Positions 27,728-37,755 of a DNA stretch of 47,538 bases are shown here, piece after piece. The notes beneath the pieces were generated by a model. The model saw only the letters and a program-made list of their open reading frames with translations, had not been told where the DNA came from and did not search any database. A program made the position numbers and the translations under genes. Source of the stretch: Pseudomonadota bacterium (GTDB lineage Bacteria > Pseudomonadota > Gammaproteobacteria > Acidiferrobacterales > Acidiferrobacteraceae); NCBI GenBank assembly GCA_021795255.1, contig JAJYPQ010000001.1:1-47538 (forward strand). The letters run 5' to 3'. Within the stretch, counting starts at the first letter, position 1. Every line of letters begins with the position of its first letter.

Positions 27728-28195
27728 CTAATGACCAGCCTTAGAAGTAGGAGGATAACCCGCGGCGGTCAGTTCCCCCGCCAAGACAGATCGGGCATAG
27801 CCGATAAGGACATGCTTACCCACAACAATCGTGGGAACGGACACCGAACCAGTCCGGGCCTTCATCGCCCGCAGAACCGCCTGGCTTTTGGCCACATTAC
27901 GAGTTCGATACGAAACCTTGCGGCGGCGCAAATAAGCTCGGACCTGTGCGCAAGGGCGGCAATGCGGCGCCTCGTACAAGGTCACGGGGTGACTCTGGCT
28001 GACATTTGGACGCGCACCGCCCGACCCTACCTTGATATGTATCGCCTTGACACCGGCGGCCGACGACGGTGGCCGGTTCTCCTGGTAAGTCACGACTCCG
28101 TGCGGACCGACCCAGCGATAGAGCATCGCCGCTTGCGCGTGTCCGACGAGTATGGCCCAGGCAACGAGTATGGGCAGGCGGTACGCGCGCGCCAT
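27728..28195 (-). CDS. DUF4124-glutaredoxin two-domain protein, exported
   Basis: 155 residues from the ATG at 28195. A signal peptide (PILVAWAILVGHAQA) is followed by a short DUF4124 domain (MLYRWVGPHGVVTYQENRPP), then a glutaredoxin-like domain with active site Cys79-Arg-Pro-Cys82 (EAPHCRPCAQV) and the cis-Pro segment VPTIVVG. A periplasmic thiol-disulfide role is inferred. The start overlaps the prlC stop (TGATG); a GTG at 28198 is an alternative. Confidence 0.85.
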   Translation of the reverse strand: MARAYRLPILVAWAILVGHAQAAMLYRWVGPHGVVTYQENRPPSSAAGVKAIHIKVGSGGARPNVSQSHPVTLYEAPHCRPCAQVRAYLRRRKVSYRTRNVAKSQAVLRAMKARTGSVSVPTIVVGKHVLIGYARSVLAGELTAAGYPPTSKAGH

Positions 28196-30225
28196 CACGG
28201 CGACAGCCCGCTTTGCTTTAGCAGGGCCTCGATCCTTGGTGGTCGTCCGCGGAAATTCTGGAACAGCTCCCGCGGGTCAGCCTCCCCCCCACGTTCAAGT
28301 ATGTTGTGCAAAAATGATAAACCGGTGACACGATCAAACACGCCGCACTCCTCGAACTTACTGAAAGCATCTGCCGACAATACCTCAGCCCACTTATAAC
28401 TATAGTAGCCGGCCGCGTAGCCGCCAGCAAAGATGTGGGTGAAGCTGTTCTCGAATCGATTGAAGGGCGGTGCCTTCATCACCGCAACCTCGTCTCTAAC
28501 CTCCTCAAGAAGCGCATGCACCGATTGGTTATCGGGATTGAAGTCCGAGTGCAAACGAATATCGAACAGCGCGAACTCCACTTGCCTTAGCATTTGCAGC
28601 GCCGCCTGGAAGGTCCGCGTCGATTGCAGACGCCGAAAAAGATCCTCGGGTACGGGCTCGTGGGTCTGGTAATGCGCGCCTATCAGGTCGATCACCTCCC
28701 GCCGCCAACAAAAGTTTTCCATGAACTGACTGGGAAGCTCAACGGCGTCCCAAGGAACGCCGTTGATGCCAGAGACGGCGGGCTCGTTCACGCGCGTCAG
28801 CATATGATGGAGCCCATGCCCGAATTCGTGGAACAACGTCTCGACCTCGTCATGCCGCAGAAGCGAGGGCTGATTCTCACCCGGCGCGGAAAAATTGCAC
28901 GTAAGGTAGGCAACGGGAAGCACAACTCCGTGTTCGGTCACTTCGCGCACGCAACATTCGTCCATCCAGGCCCCGCCGCGCTTATGCGCGCGCGCATACA
29001 AATCGATATAAAACTGGCCACGCCCGGTCCCATCTGGCTCGTGGATCTCGTAGAAGGCCACGTCCGGATGCCAAGTCTCTACCATCGACTTCTCCACGAT
29101 GCGGACATCATACAAACGCTCAGTAAGGGCAAAAAGACCCTTCAAGACTTGCGGAACCGGAAAGTATGGGCGCAGGTCTTCTTCCGAAAACTGGTAGTGT
29201 CGCTCTTTCAATCGCTCGCTGTAATAGGCCATGTCCCACGCTTCTAGGACATTACCATCCTCTGCCGCCGCCTCCCGGACCGCGGTCAGCTCCTGTAAGG
29301 CCGTAGGCCGCGCCCGCAAAGCGAGGTCTTTCAGAAATGTCGACACCTCCTCGGCGTCTTTGGCCATCTTCGTCGCCAACGAATAGTTGGCGTAATGGGG
29401 ATAGCCGAGCAAGTGCGCGGCCTCTTTACGCAACATCAGAATCTCACGCGCAAGGTCGGTATTGTCGTAGCGGCCTTCCTGGTCCGACGCCGCACGCGTG
29501 ACATAGGCCCGGTACATCTCCGAACGCAAGTCGCGGTCGTGCGCGTACGTCATGATCGGAACATAACAAGGTGCCTGAAGCGTGAGCCGATACCCTGACT
29601 GCTCATGTGCCAAAGCATCGGCGCGGGCCTTTGCGCAGACTGAGTCCGGTACTCCAGCCAGTCGCGATTGATCCGGCACCACGAGAGCGAAGGCATCCGT
29701 GGCATCCAGAACGTTTTGCTCGAAACGACTGGTGAGCTCCGCAAGTCGCTCTTGGATCAGCTTGAAACGGGCCTTAGGGGCTGCTGGGAGCGCTACGCCC
29801 GAGAGTCGCATATCCCGCAAGGCATTGCTCACAACTTGCTTCTGGGCTTGGCTCAACACATCCAAATGAGGACCCTCGGCCACCCTGAGGTAGGCTTTGT
29901 ACACTCGCTCGTCCTGGGCATAGCTCGTCTGATAGCGAGTCAGGAGCGTCAGGCCTTCATTGTAAGCCTCCCGGAGGGCTGCACTGTCTGCGACCGCGTT
30001 CAGGTGCGAGACCGGCGACCAAAAACGCTTCAAGCGGCTTTCGCCGCGCTCAAGCCAGGCGACGATGTCGCTCCACTCACTCCCGGAGGCGCACCCCAGG
30101 CGCTCCTCCACCGCCGCCCGGGTACTTGCCAAAAGCGACTCTAAAGCGGGAACGATGTGCTCGGGCTCGATATGGGCAAACTGGGGAAGAGCATCAAGAA
30201 TGAGCAAAGGGTTCGCGTTCGTCAT
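28195..30225 (-). CDS. prlC: Oligopeptidase A (M3 zinc metallopeptidase)
   Basis: 676 residues, standard for PrlC/OpdA. The zinc site is HEFGH at residues 466-470 inside VETLFHEFGHGLHHML, and the third-ligand Glu is in PSQFMENFCWR. It degrades short peptides, including cleaved signal peptides, in the cytoplasm. Ribosome site AAGGAG is 5 nt before the ATG. It overlaps the glutaredoxin-like gene, which links the two. Confidence 0.96.
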   Translation of the reverse strand: MTNANPLLILDALPQFAHIEPEHIVPALESLLASTRAAVEERLGCASGSEWSDIVAWLERGESRLKRFWSPVSHLNAVADSAALREAYNEGLTLLTRYQTSYAQDERVYKAYLRVAEGPHLDVLSQAQKQVVSNALRDMRLSGVALPAAPKARFKLIQERLAELTSRFEQNVLDATDAFALVVPDQSRLAGVPDSVCAKARADALAHEQSGYRLTLQAPCYVPIMTYAHDRDLRSEMYRAYVTRAASDQEGRYDNTDLAREILMLRKEAAHLLGYPHYANYSLATKMAKDAEEVSTFLKDLALRARPTALQELTAVREAAAEDGNVLEAWDMAYYSERLKERHYQFSEEDLRPYFPVPQVLKGLFALTERLYDVRIVEKSMVETWHPDVAFYEIHEPDGTGRGQFYIDLYARAHKRGGAWMDECCVREVTEHGVVLPVAYLTCNFSAPGENQPSLLRHDEVETLFHEFGHGLHHMLTRVNEPAVSGINGVPWDAVELPSQFMENFCWRREVIDLIGAHYQTHEPVPEDLFRRLQSTRTFQAALQMLRQVEFALFDIRLHSDFNPDNQSVHALLEEVRDEVAVMKAPPFNRFENSFTHIFAGGYAAGYYSYKWAEVLSADAFSKFEECGVFDRVTGLSFLHNILERGGEADPRELFQNFRGRPPRIEALLKQSGLSP

Positions 30226-30372
30226 GAAAGCTCCTTGTCTGTTTCTGCCAAAAGATAGCGACGATCACTACCCGAGTGTCCCCGGAGAGTCCCTTGGCCG
30301 CCTAGGCTATCGCCTGTTCACGGGGGCCTTGCTTAGGCGCCCTTGTCCCGTCCAAACAAGCAAAGTCACCGA

Positions 30373-31182
30373 TTACGCCGCCGGCATTCGCAGTTTTTGC
30401 AGCACGGATTCGGTCGGGGGCCGCACCCCATGCCACAAAAAAAACGATTCCGCGGCCTGCTCGACCAACATCCCCAGACCATCTAGGGCGATCCGGGCTC
30501 CGCAGTGCCGAGCATGGGCCAGAAAGCCTTGGGCACGCGGGCCATACACGAGATCATAGGCCACTGCGTCCCGGAATACCGCATCCGAAAGCGCCGGTAG
30601 GGCCCCCGATAGGCCGGCGGCCGTGGCATTGATGACATAATCAAACGGCTGCTCGCCGTCAGAAGCCGATAGCACGGACACTCGGTCATCGCCGAGGCTG
30701 CTCGCGAGATCCAAAGCACGCTCTGGCGTACGGTTGAAAATAGCGAGCTGGGCCACACCCTCGTCCAATAAAGGCCCGGCTATACCCCAAGCCGCGCCGC
30801 CAGCGCCTGCCAGCAGAACCCGGCTATCGCTAAGCGATAAGCCGTGGTTATCTATGAGATCCCGGATAAGACCTAGCCCATCGGTGTTATCACCCACGAC
30901 CAAACCATCCATCCACGAAATGGTATTCACGGCATGCGCTCGTTTCGCGCGCAAGGAGAGGCGTCCCGCAAGGGCAAAGGCCTCGGCTTTGAGGGGGACT
31001 GTGACATTCACACCGAGACCCCCTTGGGCCTTGAAGGCCAAAAGCGCATGCGCAAGCCCCCCGGCCTCTACCTGCTGGCGCTCATAACTCACAACCCGGC
31101 CCACAATCTCGCCAAACCCGCGATGAATGACCGGCGACAGACTATGGTCTATAGGACAGCCCATGACGGCAAATTGACTCAT
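30373..31182 (-). CDS. aroE: Shikimate dehydrogenase
   Basis: 269 residues from the ATG at 31182, which overlaps the exchanger stop (ATGA). The protein starts MSQFAVMGCPIDHSLSPVIH, as in the family. Catalytic Lys65 (NVTVPLK) and Asp101 (GDNTDGLG) are intact, as is the NADP-binding LLAGAGGAAWG and the NRT motif. It reduces 3-dehydroshikimate in aromatic amino acid synthesis. The frame is open up to 31437, but that part is antisense to a membrane protein and was rejected. Confidence 0.96.
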   Translation of the reverse strand: MSQFAVMGCPIDHSLSPVIHRGFGEIVGRVVSYERQQVEAGGLAHALLAFKAQGGLGVNVTVPLKAEAFALAGRLSLRAKRAHAVNTISWMDGLVVGDNTDGLGLIRDLIDNHGLSLSDSRVLLAGAGGAAWGIAGPLLDEGVAQLAIFNRTPERALDLASSLGDDRVSVLSASDGEQPFDYVINATAAGLSGALPALSDAVFRDAVAYDLVYGPRAQGFLAHARHCGARIALDGLGMLVEQAAESFFLWHGVRPPTESVLQKLRMPAA

Positions 31183-32165
31183 AAGGCCAGAAGATACCCA
31201 ACAAAAGCCGCATATAAAAGGCCGACCACCAGCACCTGCCCGGCGCGAATGCCGGACGCTGACCTGATCCTGAGGTAGCCCACACCTGCCATCGTCGTGA
31301 GCATGCTGATCACAAGCAGCGGGCTTGCCTGCCAAGGCGTCAACATGAGACCCAAGGCCGGCAGAAGGCTTCCCTGAAACACCAGGGCGCCGGTGACGTT
31401 GCCAAAGGCCAAGGTGTCCTGGTGCCGCCGCACCCAAAAAATACTGTTCACCTTCTCCGGAAGTTCAGTGGCGATGGGCACGATCACCAGGGCGAGAACT
31501 AGGACCGGGGCACGCAAGAACTGGCCCAGCTGCTCAATACCGCCCACGAATAGTTGGGCGCCGGTGAGAATCAAGGCCAGACCGAGCGCCAACTGCAGAT
31601 AACGCAGGCCCGGCACCCGCTGCAATCGCAAGCGCGCGAGCAACAGCACGGCGTTAGCGGTGGTACCATGGCCGCGCGCCACAAGCCCGGACGAGGCCTG
31701 TAACGTGGCTCGCACATAAGCCCCATACCCGACCACAAGACCCGCCGCCAGCAAGAGGCGAAGCGGGCCGAGCGGCAAAAACAGCCCCAAAAACGCCAGT
31801 CCGAAGAGCACCAGAAACCACTCGAGATCCCGATGCAAGCCAGCCAACTCGGGCGTGAGACGTCCGGCAAAGCCCCGGCTCAAAACCGCCGTAAGCCCGA
31901 TAACCGCCATAGTGAGCGTCGATAACATGAGCGGCGCACCGAGCACCGCTCCCACGGCCACGCCCGCACCGCCTCCAGCCTGGAACGAAGCCAGAACCGG
32001 GACCGCTGTTTCCGGCAACGCCGTCCCTACGGCAGCCAGGAGCGAGCCCGTAACACCCTCGGAGACCCCAAACACCATGCCCACATGTTCAATCGCGTTT
32101 GTAAATAATTCTGCTCCTATCAAAATGATAGGGAGAGCGACAAGTAGGATGATGATAGCGGCCAT
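31179..32165 (-). CDS. CaCA-type Na+/Ca2+ or cation/proton exchanger
   Basis: 328 residues, about ten hydrophobic segments. The two inverted alpha-repeats are clear: GSLLAAVGTALPET near residues 40-53, and ALVIVPIATELPEKVNS in the second half, with the acidic ligands in ALPET and ELPEK. It exchanges Ca2+ or another cation across the inner membrane against Na+ or H+; which ion is unknown. Start at 32165 was chosen because the membrane domain begins right there and the GST gene ends 12 nt upstream. Confidence 0.85.
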   Translation of the reverse strand: MAAIIILLVALPIILIGAELFTNAIEHVGMVFGVSEGVTGSLLAAVGTALPETAVPVLASFQAGGGAGVAVGAVLGAPLMLSTLTMAVIGLTAVLSRGFAGRLTPELAGLHRDLEWFLVLFGLAFLGLFLPLGPLRLLLAAGLVVGYGAYVRATLQASSGLVARGHGTTANAVLLLARLRLQRVPGLRYLQLALGLALILTGAQLFVGGIEQLGQFLRAPVLVLALVIVPIATELPEKVNSIFWVRRHQDTLAFGNVTGALVFQGSLLPALGLMLTPWQASPLLVISMLTTMAGVGYLRIRSASGIRAGQVLVVGLLYAAFVGYLLAL

Positions 32166-32176
32166 CGACGGGCCTA

Positions 32177-32803
32177 TCAGTGTGGGGAGTCTAGGGCCTT
32201 TTCCATTCCTGGCGGTATCGTTTCCGCGAACGAGCCGCGTGTGCTGATACCGGCGAGCCAACGAGCAAGGCGCGGATGGCTCCCTCTCCAGTCGTGAGGG
32301 TAACGGAAATCCACATACTCCAGCGCGAGCCCCAAACCGAGGTCCGCCAGACTAAACCGTTGGCCTATGAGGTAGGCCGGGCCCTTCTCGGCCTGATCGG
32401 CCCAGGCGATGGAGCGGCTTATCTTCTCCTCCTGGCGCGCCATAAAAGCCTGCGATTGCTGGTTCTCGGGCCGTCTGGACTCGATCAATCGCGCCACTAC
32501 CGCGTCTACGATGCCCGAGCCCAATGTGTGCCATAAAAGAGCGTCCAGGCGCGCTGGGCCCTCAGGGATAAGCTGCTCCCCACCAAGGGCGTCCACATAC
32601 TCGACAATTAACGCCGAATCAAAAAGCACGCGCCCATCGTCGGTCTCCAAGACCGGCACCTTGCCCAAAGGGTTCAGGCTGGCGATACGATTGCCCGGAT
32701 CCGATGGCGCCGCCTCTATCCATTCAAAGCGGATATTTTTTTCACGTAAGGCAATCCGAACCTTGCGTACATAAGGGGACGTTGCGTGACCGTAGAGTTT
32801 CAC
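32177..32803 (-). CDS. Glutathione S-transferase family protein
   Basis: 208 residues. The N-terminal thioredoxin-like domain (MKLYGHATSPYVRKVRIAL; NPLGKVPVLE; LFDSALIVEYVD) binds glutathione, and the C-terminal helical domain (FSLADLGLGLALEYVDFR) is typical of bacterial GSTs such as YibF. The start overlaps the ubiA stop (ATGA). It probably detoxifies electrophiles; substrate unknown. Confidence 0.9.
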   Translation of the reverse strand: MKLYGHATSPYVRKVRIALREKNIRFEWIEAAPSDPGNRIASLNPLGKVPVLETDDGRVLFDSALIVEYVDALGGEQLIPEGPARLDALLWHTLGSGIVDAVVARLIESRRPENQQSQAFMARQEEKISRSIAWADQAEKGPAYLIGQRFSLADLGLGLALEYVDFRYPHDWRGSHPRLARWLAGISTRGSFAETIPPGMEKALDSPH

Positions 32804-33666
32804 AGTGTTCTCCCGAGATAAGCGGCGACAAGCCCCACGAAGACGCTGCCGCCAAACCAGTTATTATTAAGAAACGCCCGAAAACAGTCCTCGGGTCGCC
32901 GGGCCCAGAGCAGCTTTTGCTCATACACGGCAAAGCCCAGAGCCGCCAAGAGGCCGAGGTCGTACTCGATCCCGAGATGGGCCATAACGCCGACCTCATA
33001 AAGAAGGATGAGGGCGGCGGCATGGTTGAGCGCCACCATTATACGGTCCCACCGCCCAAAAAGGATGGCGGTCGAGCGCACACCGATTTTCTCATCGTCG
33101 TGCCGGTCGGCCATGGCATAGGCGGTGTCGTACGCTACAGTCCACGACACGTTGGCGAGAAAGAGCATCCAGGCCTCAACCGGCAAGTGGCCCGTTTCCG
33201 CGGCAAAGGCCATGGGAATGCCCCAACCGAACGCTAGACCCAGGTAAACCTGGGGAAGGTGCGTAAATCGTTTGAAGAAGGGGTAGGAAGCCGCCAGGAG
33301 CACGGCTACAACCGCAAGCTCTCTTGTGAACGCATTGAGCCAAAAGGCGAGCGAAGCGGTAAGAGCGCACAGAACGGCAAAGAGCAAAAGGGCCTCACGA
33401 GGACTTACTTCGCCGGTCGCAAGGGGGCGATCCTTCGTGCGCCACACATGGCCGTCGAAATCGCGATCGGCGTAGTCGTTGATAACGCATCCGGCCGAAC
33501 GCATGAGTATAACTCCCGCGACAAACACCGCCACGAGGACTGGCATGGGGTGGCCTTGGCGCGCCAGCCAAAGAGCCCACAACGTGGGCCAAAGAAGCAA
33601 GAGGCTACCTATGGGCCGATGGAGGCGCATGAGACGCCAATAGGCGCGGAAGCGGACAATAGACAT
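32800..33666 (-). CDS. ubiA: 4-hydroxybenzoate polyprenyltransferase
   Basis: 288 residues, eight or nine membrane segments. The first Asp-rich site is NDYADRDFD (residues 63-71), followed by RTKDRPLATG. The second is YDTAYAMADRHDDEKIGV. These bind Mg-prenyl diphosphate. It prenylates 4-hydroxybenzoate, the second step of ubiquinone synthesis. Ribosome site AGAGGA precedes the ATG by 4 nt. It heads a coupled gene string with the GST, exchanger and aroE genes. No ubiC is adjacent. Confidence 0.95.
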   Translation of the reverse strand: MSIVRFRAYWRLMRLHRPIGSLLLLWPTLWALWLARQGHPMPVLVAVFVAGVILMRSAGCVINDYADRDFDGHVWRTKDRPLATGEVSPREALLLFAVLCALTASLAFWLNAFTRELAVVAVLLAASYPFFKRFTHLPQVYLGLAFGWGIPMAFAAETGHLPVEAWMLFLANVSWTVAYDTAYAMADRHDDEKIGVRSTAILFGRWDRIMVALNHAAALILLYEVGVMAHLGIEYDLGLLAALGFAVYEQKLLWARRPEDCFRAFLNNNWFGGSVFVGLVAAYLGRTL

Positions 33667-33899
33667 TTCGTTCCTCTATATCACTGGGCAAGTGAGGGCG
33701 CCTCTGAGACGCCCAGATCCCGAAGCCGCCTAAGCCCTAGGGATCGGGCCAGAGCGGCCCATACACGGCTCTGGGACGACACCCCGACCCACAGATCGCT
33801 TGTCAGTGATTCGAGGCTTCTATTTTTAGCTCACGCAAACCTCCGACCAGGTCAAGTATCGCCGACGAGAGGTCCCCGTGAAAGTGGGCAAGATCACAA

Positions 33900-34200
33900 A
33901 GCAGGTCCGGGAAGTCGACCCGCAAGCGGCTACTAATCTGCTCCGGGCTCCAGCAGGCGCCCCGGCGTGGGTCCGAACGCCGCCCATGACGTCGGCCCTT
34001 CCAACGGGACATCAGGCGCTGGAATTGGGCGACCTTGATGACATCGCCGAGCCGGTCTTGGGCGTATGAGCGTAACCGTTCGTTCTCCCCCCAGTTTGGG
34101 GCGCTTGGCCGCCTGTTCTGCCTGCCACTGCGCAACCGTACCACAATAGTGCACTACCCCGCCCCGGCTTGCAGCGGTATCGGGTCGGTAATGGCCCCCC
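33900..34200 (-). mobile_element. IS30-family transposase remnant
   Basis: Two overlapping frames give IS30-like transposase pieces. One has HYRPDTA and QWQAEQAAKRPK; the other continues with NERLRSYAQDRLGDVI, KGRRHGRR and WSPEQISSRLRVDFPD. This is the segment between the N-terminal HTH and the DDE core. The catalytic domain and both ends are absent, and a frameshift separates the pieces near 34100. It is a dead fragment. The remaining bases from 33667 to 33900 and 34200 to 34370 show nothing I can name. Confidence 0.65.
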
Positions 34201-34374
34201 AAGATCGAGCGGTGGGATCGCGCGCACGAGCTATCCGCCCCGGGGAGAATAATCAGTTTACGCTCCAGTACACCGCCTACGATCACTTTGGTGGCGAGAT
34301 TACCCACGCCTCGAAGAGCAAAGTCTCTATCTGCTGGCATGGTTACTCTGGTAGGAGCGGAAATCCGCAATACC

Positions 34375-34400
34375 GAGGGGGCGTAGATCCCCTCTTTTTT
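34375..34400 (+). terminator. Intrinsic terminator on the plus strand
   Basis: GAGGGG, an 8-nt loop, CCCCTC and six T residues form a textbook Rho-independent terminator on the plus strand. No plus-strand gene lies directly upstream. It points toward the 3' end of hppA and would stop antisense transcription into it, or it belonged to a gene now lost. Confidence 0.65.
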
Positions 34401-34481
34401 GGGCGCGCCGGAGGCCCGCGATGCCCACCCGCGCAGCGCTGAGGAAGGGTCCGCGGATACTCAGGATGCGGAGGCCGCAGC

Positions 34482-36509
34482 CTAGAAGCGCAGCAGCGGC
34501 ACAACCAGCAACGCGACGATATTGATGATCTTGATCAACGGATTGATCGCCGGACCGGCGGTGTCCTTGTAGGGATCACCGACGGTGTCCCCGGTCACGG
34601 CCGCCTTATGGGCCTCCGAACCCTTGCCGCCGCAATGGTTGTCCTCGATGTACTTCTTGGCATTATCCCAGGCGCCACCACCAACGGTCATCGAGATGGC
34701 GACGAACAAACCGGTGACGATCGTGCCCATCAGCAGGCCGCCCAGCGCCTGGGCGCCGAGCATCACGCCCACCACCAGCGGCACCAACACCGGCAACAGC
34801 GACGGCAGGATCATTTCCTTGATGGCCGCCTTGGTCAGCATGTCAACGGCGCGCGAATAATCCGGCCTGGAAGTGCCAGCCATGAGGCCCGGGATCTCCT
34901 TGAACTGGCGCCGCACTTCCACCACCACCGCGCTTGCCGCCCGTCCGACCGCCTCCATTGCCATGGCGCCGAACAGATAGGGAATAAGCCCCCCTAGAAA
35001 GAGGCCGATGATGACCATGTGGTTAGAGAGATCAAAACTTGTGACCATTCCGGTCCGCAAGGTGAGTTCGTGCGTGAAGTCCGCGAACAGCACCAGCGCC
35101 GCCAGACCCGCCGAACCGATAGCGTAGCCTTTGGTGACCGCCTTGGTGGTGTTACCAACGGCATCGAGCGGATCGGTGACCGCGCGCACCGCGGGCGACA
35201 GCTTGGCCATCTCGGCGATACCGCCGGCGTTATCGGTCACCGGGCCATAGGCATCCAGGGCGATAATCATACCGGCCAGCGACAGCATCGCGGTGACGGC
35301 AACGGCAATGCCGTACAAATGGGCGAAGTGGTAGGCCAGACCGATGCCGGCTGCGATTACCAGCACCGGCGCCGTAGTCGCCTTCATCGACACCGCCAGT
35401 CCGGCGATAACGTTGGTGCCGTGGCCGGTGGTCGAGGCCTCGGCAATGTAGCGCACCGGCGCGTATTCGGTGGCCGTATAGTACTCGGTGATGACGACCA
35501 AAAGACCGGTGACTAAAAGGCCGGTGAGCGCCGAGTAGTAGAGCGCGGTCACCGCGTAGGTGCCGTTCCCCGCCATCAGCGTGTGGGTGATCGGATAGAA
35601 CAGTGCCGCGGCGATCACGCCAGTCACGATCAGTCCGCGATAGAGTGCGTTCATGATCTTGCCACCGGTACGCGCGTGTACAAACCAGGTGCCGACCACG
35701 GTGGCGAGGATCGCGGCCGCGCCGAGCGCCAGCGGATAGAGGATGGCATTACGAAATCCCGGCAGATCGAGATGGCCGAGCAGCATGGTCGCCACCACCG
35801 TGACCGCATAGGTCTCGAACAGGTCCGCGGCCATGCCCGCACAGTCGCCGACGTTGTCGCCGACGTTGTCGGCAATCACGGCCGGGTTACGCGGGTCATC
35901 CTCGGGAATGCCGGCTTCGACCTTGCCGACGAGGTCGGCGCCAACGTCGGCACCCTTGGTGAAGATACCACCGCCCAGACGGGCGAAGATCGAGATCAGC
36001 GAACCGCCGAACGCGAGCCCGACCAGCGGTGAGAGATCAACAGCCTGGCCCGCCTTGGTCAGCGACAGCAACACCGCGTAGTAGCCGGCCACCCCTAAAA
36101 GACCTAGCCCGACCACCAGTAACCCGGTGATGGCGCCGCTACGAAAGGCCACGCGCAAGGCGGCATTGAGGCCGAGACTGGCGGCAGCCGCGGTCCGCAC
36201 GTTGGCTCGCACCGAGATGTTCATGCCGATATAACCGGCGGCCGCCGAGCACAAGGCGCCAATGGCAAACCCGTACGCGGTCAACTGCCCGAGCCACCAG
36301 AAGATCAGTACAAACAGCACCACGCCGACCATGCCAATGGTGGTGTATTGGCGGTTCAGGTAGGCCTGCGCCCCCTCCTGGATCGCGTGCGCGATCTCCT
36401 GCATACGCGCATCGCCGACCGGTTGCCGGAGAACCCAGTTGACTGATATTGCGCCATAGATCAGCGCCACCACGGCGCAGGCGAACACGCTCAAAAGACC
36501 GACAGACAT
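34482..36509 (-). CDS. hppA: Membrane-bound proton-pumping inorganic pyrophosphatase
   Basis: 675 residues, about 16 membrane segments. The pyrophosphate site is [12 protein letters not shown] (187-198), followed by [25 protein letters not shown], and the second acidic cluster lies near the C-terminus ([18 protein letters not shown]). Lys456 in GNTTKA marks the K+-independent H+-pumping class; K+-dependent enzymes have Ala there. It couples PPi hydrolysis to proton export from the cytoplasm. AGGGGGG lies 4 nt before the ATG. It follows the porin gene by only 34 nt on the same strand. Confidence 0.96.
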   Translation of the reverse strand: MSVGLLSVFACAVVALIYGAISVNWVLRQPVGDARMQEIAHAIQEGAQAYLNRQYTTIGMVGVVLFVLIFWWLGQLTAYGFAIGALCSAAAGYIGMNISVRANVRTAAAASLGLNAALRVAFRSGAITGLLVVGLGLLGVAGYYAVLLSLTKAGQAVDLSPLVGLAFGGSLISIFARLGGGIFTKGADVGADLVGKVEAGIPEDDPRNPAVIADNVGDNVGDCAGMAADLFETYAVTVVATMLLGHLDLPGFRNAILYPLALGAAAILATVVGTWFVHARTGGKIMNALYRGLIVTGVIAAALFYPITHTLMAGNGTYAVTALYYSALTGLLVTGLLVVITEYYTATEYAPVRYIAEASTTGHGTNVIAGLAVSMKATTAPVLVIAAGIGLAYHFAHLYGIAVAVTAMLSLAGMIIALDAYGPVTDNAGGIAEMAKLSPAVRAVTDPLDAVGNTTKAVTKGYAIGSAGLAALVLFADFTHELTLRTGMVTSFDLSNHMVIIGLFLGGLIPYLFGAMAMEAVGRAASAVVVEVRRQFKEIPGLMAGTSRPDYSRAVDMLTKAAIKEMILPSLLPVLVPLVVGVMLGAQALGGLLMGTIVTGLFVAISMTVGGGAWDNAKKYIEDNHCGGKGSEAHKAAVTGDTVGDPYKDTAGPAINPLIKIINIVALLVVPLLRF

Positions 36510-36543
36510 ATAACCCCCCTGTCTTAAACCGTCAGTTCTGCCT

Positions 36544-37674
36544 CTAAAACACCTTGCGCATGCCGACCGACAATACGTTCTGGTTGCCGTTGGCCGCTGC
36601 CGCGTCCGCTGCCGTCACGGTCGCGTTGACACCCGACACCTGCGTACGGCGGTAACCCCCGTAGAGGCTAAAGCCCTTCTTGAAGTTATAAAAAGTCCCG
36701 ACAGCGACATAGCGGACCTTGATGTCCGGACCGTAATACTGGTCGGTGGTCTCGCCACCCTGCAGGATCGGTACCCATGGGCCAACGTTGCCATCGACAG
36801 CCACAAAAAGATCGTGGGTAGGATCAACTTGGCCGGCGGTATCGAGGTTTTCAAACTGTCCCATTACCGCCACCGGTCCGAAGTTGTATCTGAGACCGAA
36901 CTTGGTATTGTTCTGCGTCTTCCCGAGATTCGCATACTGCAGGCCATCGCCTACACCGATGAGCTGGGCATAGGGCTTGTAGGTCTGCACGCTGTTTACA
37001 GCACCGGCATGGTCACGGGCGACGACTACATCCCAGTGCAGGGCCCTCCAGGTCAGCGCCGTGCTGTAATCGCCGTGCTGGGCGGTCATTGATGTCGTCG
37101 TGGCGTCACCATTGACGCCGGCATTCATCGGGCTATAGGCGACACCGAGCTGAAAACCCGCATAGTGTGGCGAGCTGTAGAGGATGGAGTCCGTCATAAA
37201 GCCGTTCTGGCCAAACACGCCGGCGGCCATGCCGCCGTTGCCGCGCGCCTGCAGATCGGTCAACAAAAACCGGTCCCAGGTCACACCACCCGCATACTTG
37301 TAGGGGCTCATGACATTGCCGATCTCGATCCGGCCAAAGGGGCTCGCGATCCCCACCCACTTCTCGCCACCATTAGTGCCCGGGGCATAGGGCGAGGTGT
37401 CAAAACCGGCATTACCCACAGTGTTGACCTTGAACATGAAGAATGCGAGCCCTTTGAGGCCCCTACCCAGCTTTTCGCTGGCCGAGATCCAAAAACGCCC
37501 GGCACTGTTATCGAGCACATTGGTACCCTGGCTTTTGGTGACGCCCTGGCTTGTGTCCTTCCAGTAGCCGAGTTCGCCTTGCGCCATACCTCCATACTGC
37601 AATGATGCCAGCGCGATCATCGGCGCCACCATAAGGACGCCCGCCACGGCGGCTGTCAACAACCGACATTGCAT
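36544..37674 (-). CDS. Gram-negative porin
   Basis: 376 residues from the ATG at 37674. A signal peptide ([17 protein letters not shown]) leads into a 16-strand-type porin: [50 protein letters not shown] (the family FGxxxxG block), several GY/GF beta strands, and a C-terminal VGMRKVF ending in Phe. It forms a diffusion channel in the outer membrane. An in-frame ATG at 37698 with its own ribosome site would add 8 residues, because the initiation region is tandemly duplicated. Confidence 0.9.
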   Translation of the reverse strand: MQCRLLTAAVAGVLMVAPMIALASLQYGGMAQGELGYWKDTSQGVTKSQGTNVLDNSAGRFWISASEKLGRGLKGLAFFMFKVNTVGNAGFDTSPYAPGTNGGEKWVGIASPFGRIEIGNVMSPYKYAGGVTWDRFLLTDLQARGNGGMAAGVFGQNGFMTDSILYSSPHYAGFQLGVAYSPMNAGVNGDATTTSMTAQHGDYSTALTWRALHWDVVVARDHAGAVNSVQTYKPYAQLIGVGDGLQYANLGKTQNNTKFGLRYNFGPVAVMGQFENLDTAGQVDPTHDLFVAVDGNVGPWVPILQGGETTDQYYGPDIKVRYVAVGTFYNFKKGFSLYGGYRRTQVSGVNATVTAADAAAANGNQNVLSVGMRKVF

Positions 37675-37714
37675 GACCGCCCTCTCTTCGTATTGCATGA
37701 TCACCCCCTCTTCG
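37668..37714. repeat. Tandem duplication of the porin ribosome site and start codon
   Basis: Two 23-nt copies (37668-37690 and 37692-37714) match at 20 of 23 positions with a 24-bp period. On the minus strand each copy holds a purine-rich ribosome site (GAGAGGG or GAGGGGG), an ATG and CAAT. The period keeps both starts in frame with the porin. Confidence 0.75.
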
Positions 37715-37755
37715 CTAATGCGCCTTGCGGGCGGAACAGTGTCCGGTCTCGGCCC

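Noticed and set aside
27497..28399. 300-codon open frame on the plus strand
   Set aside because: Antisense to xthA, the glutaredoxin-like gene and prlC.
30373..31437. Longer aroE frame starting at 31437
   Set aside because: The extra 85 residues are antisense-frame noise over the exchanger gene; family N-terminus and ATGA overlap fix the start at 31182.
35019..35516. 165-codon open frame inside hppA on the plus strand
   Set aside because: Antisense shadow of a conserved membrane protein.
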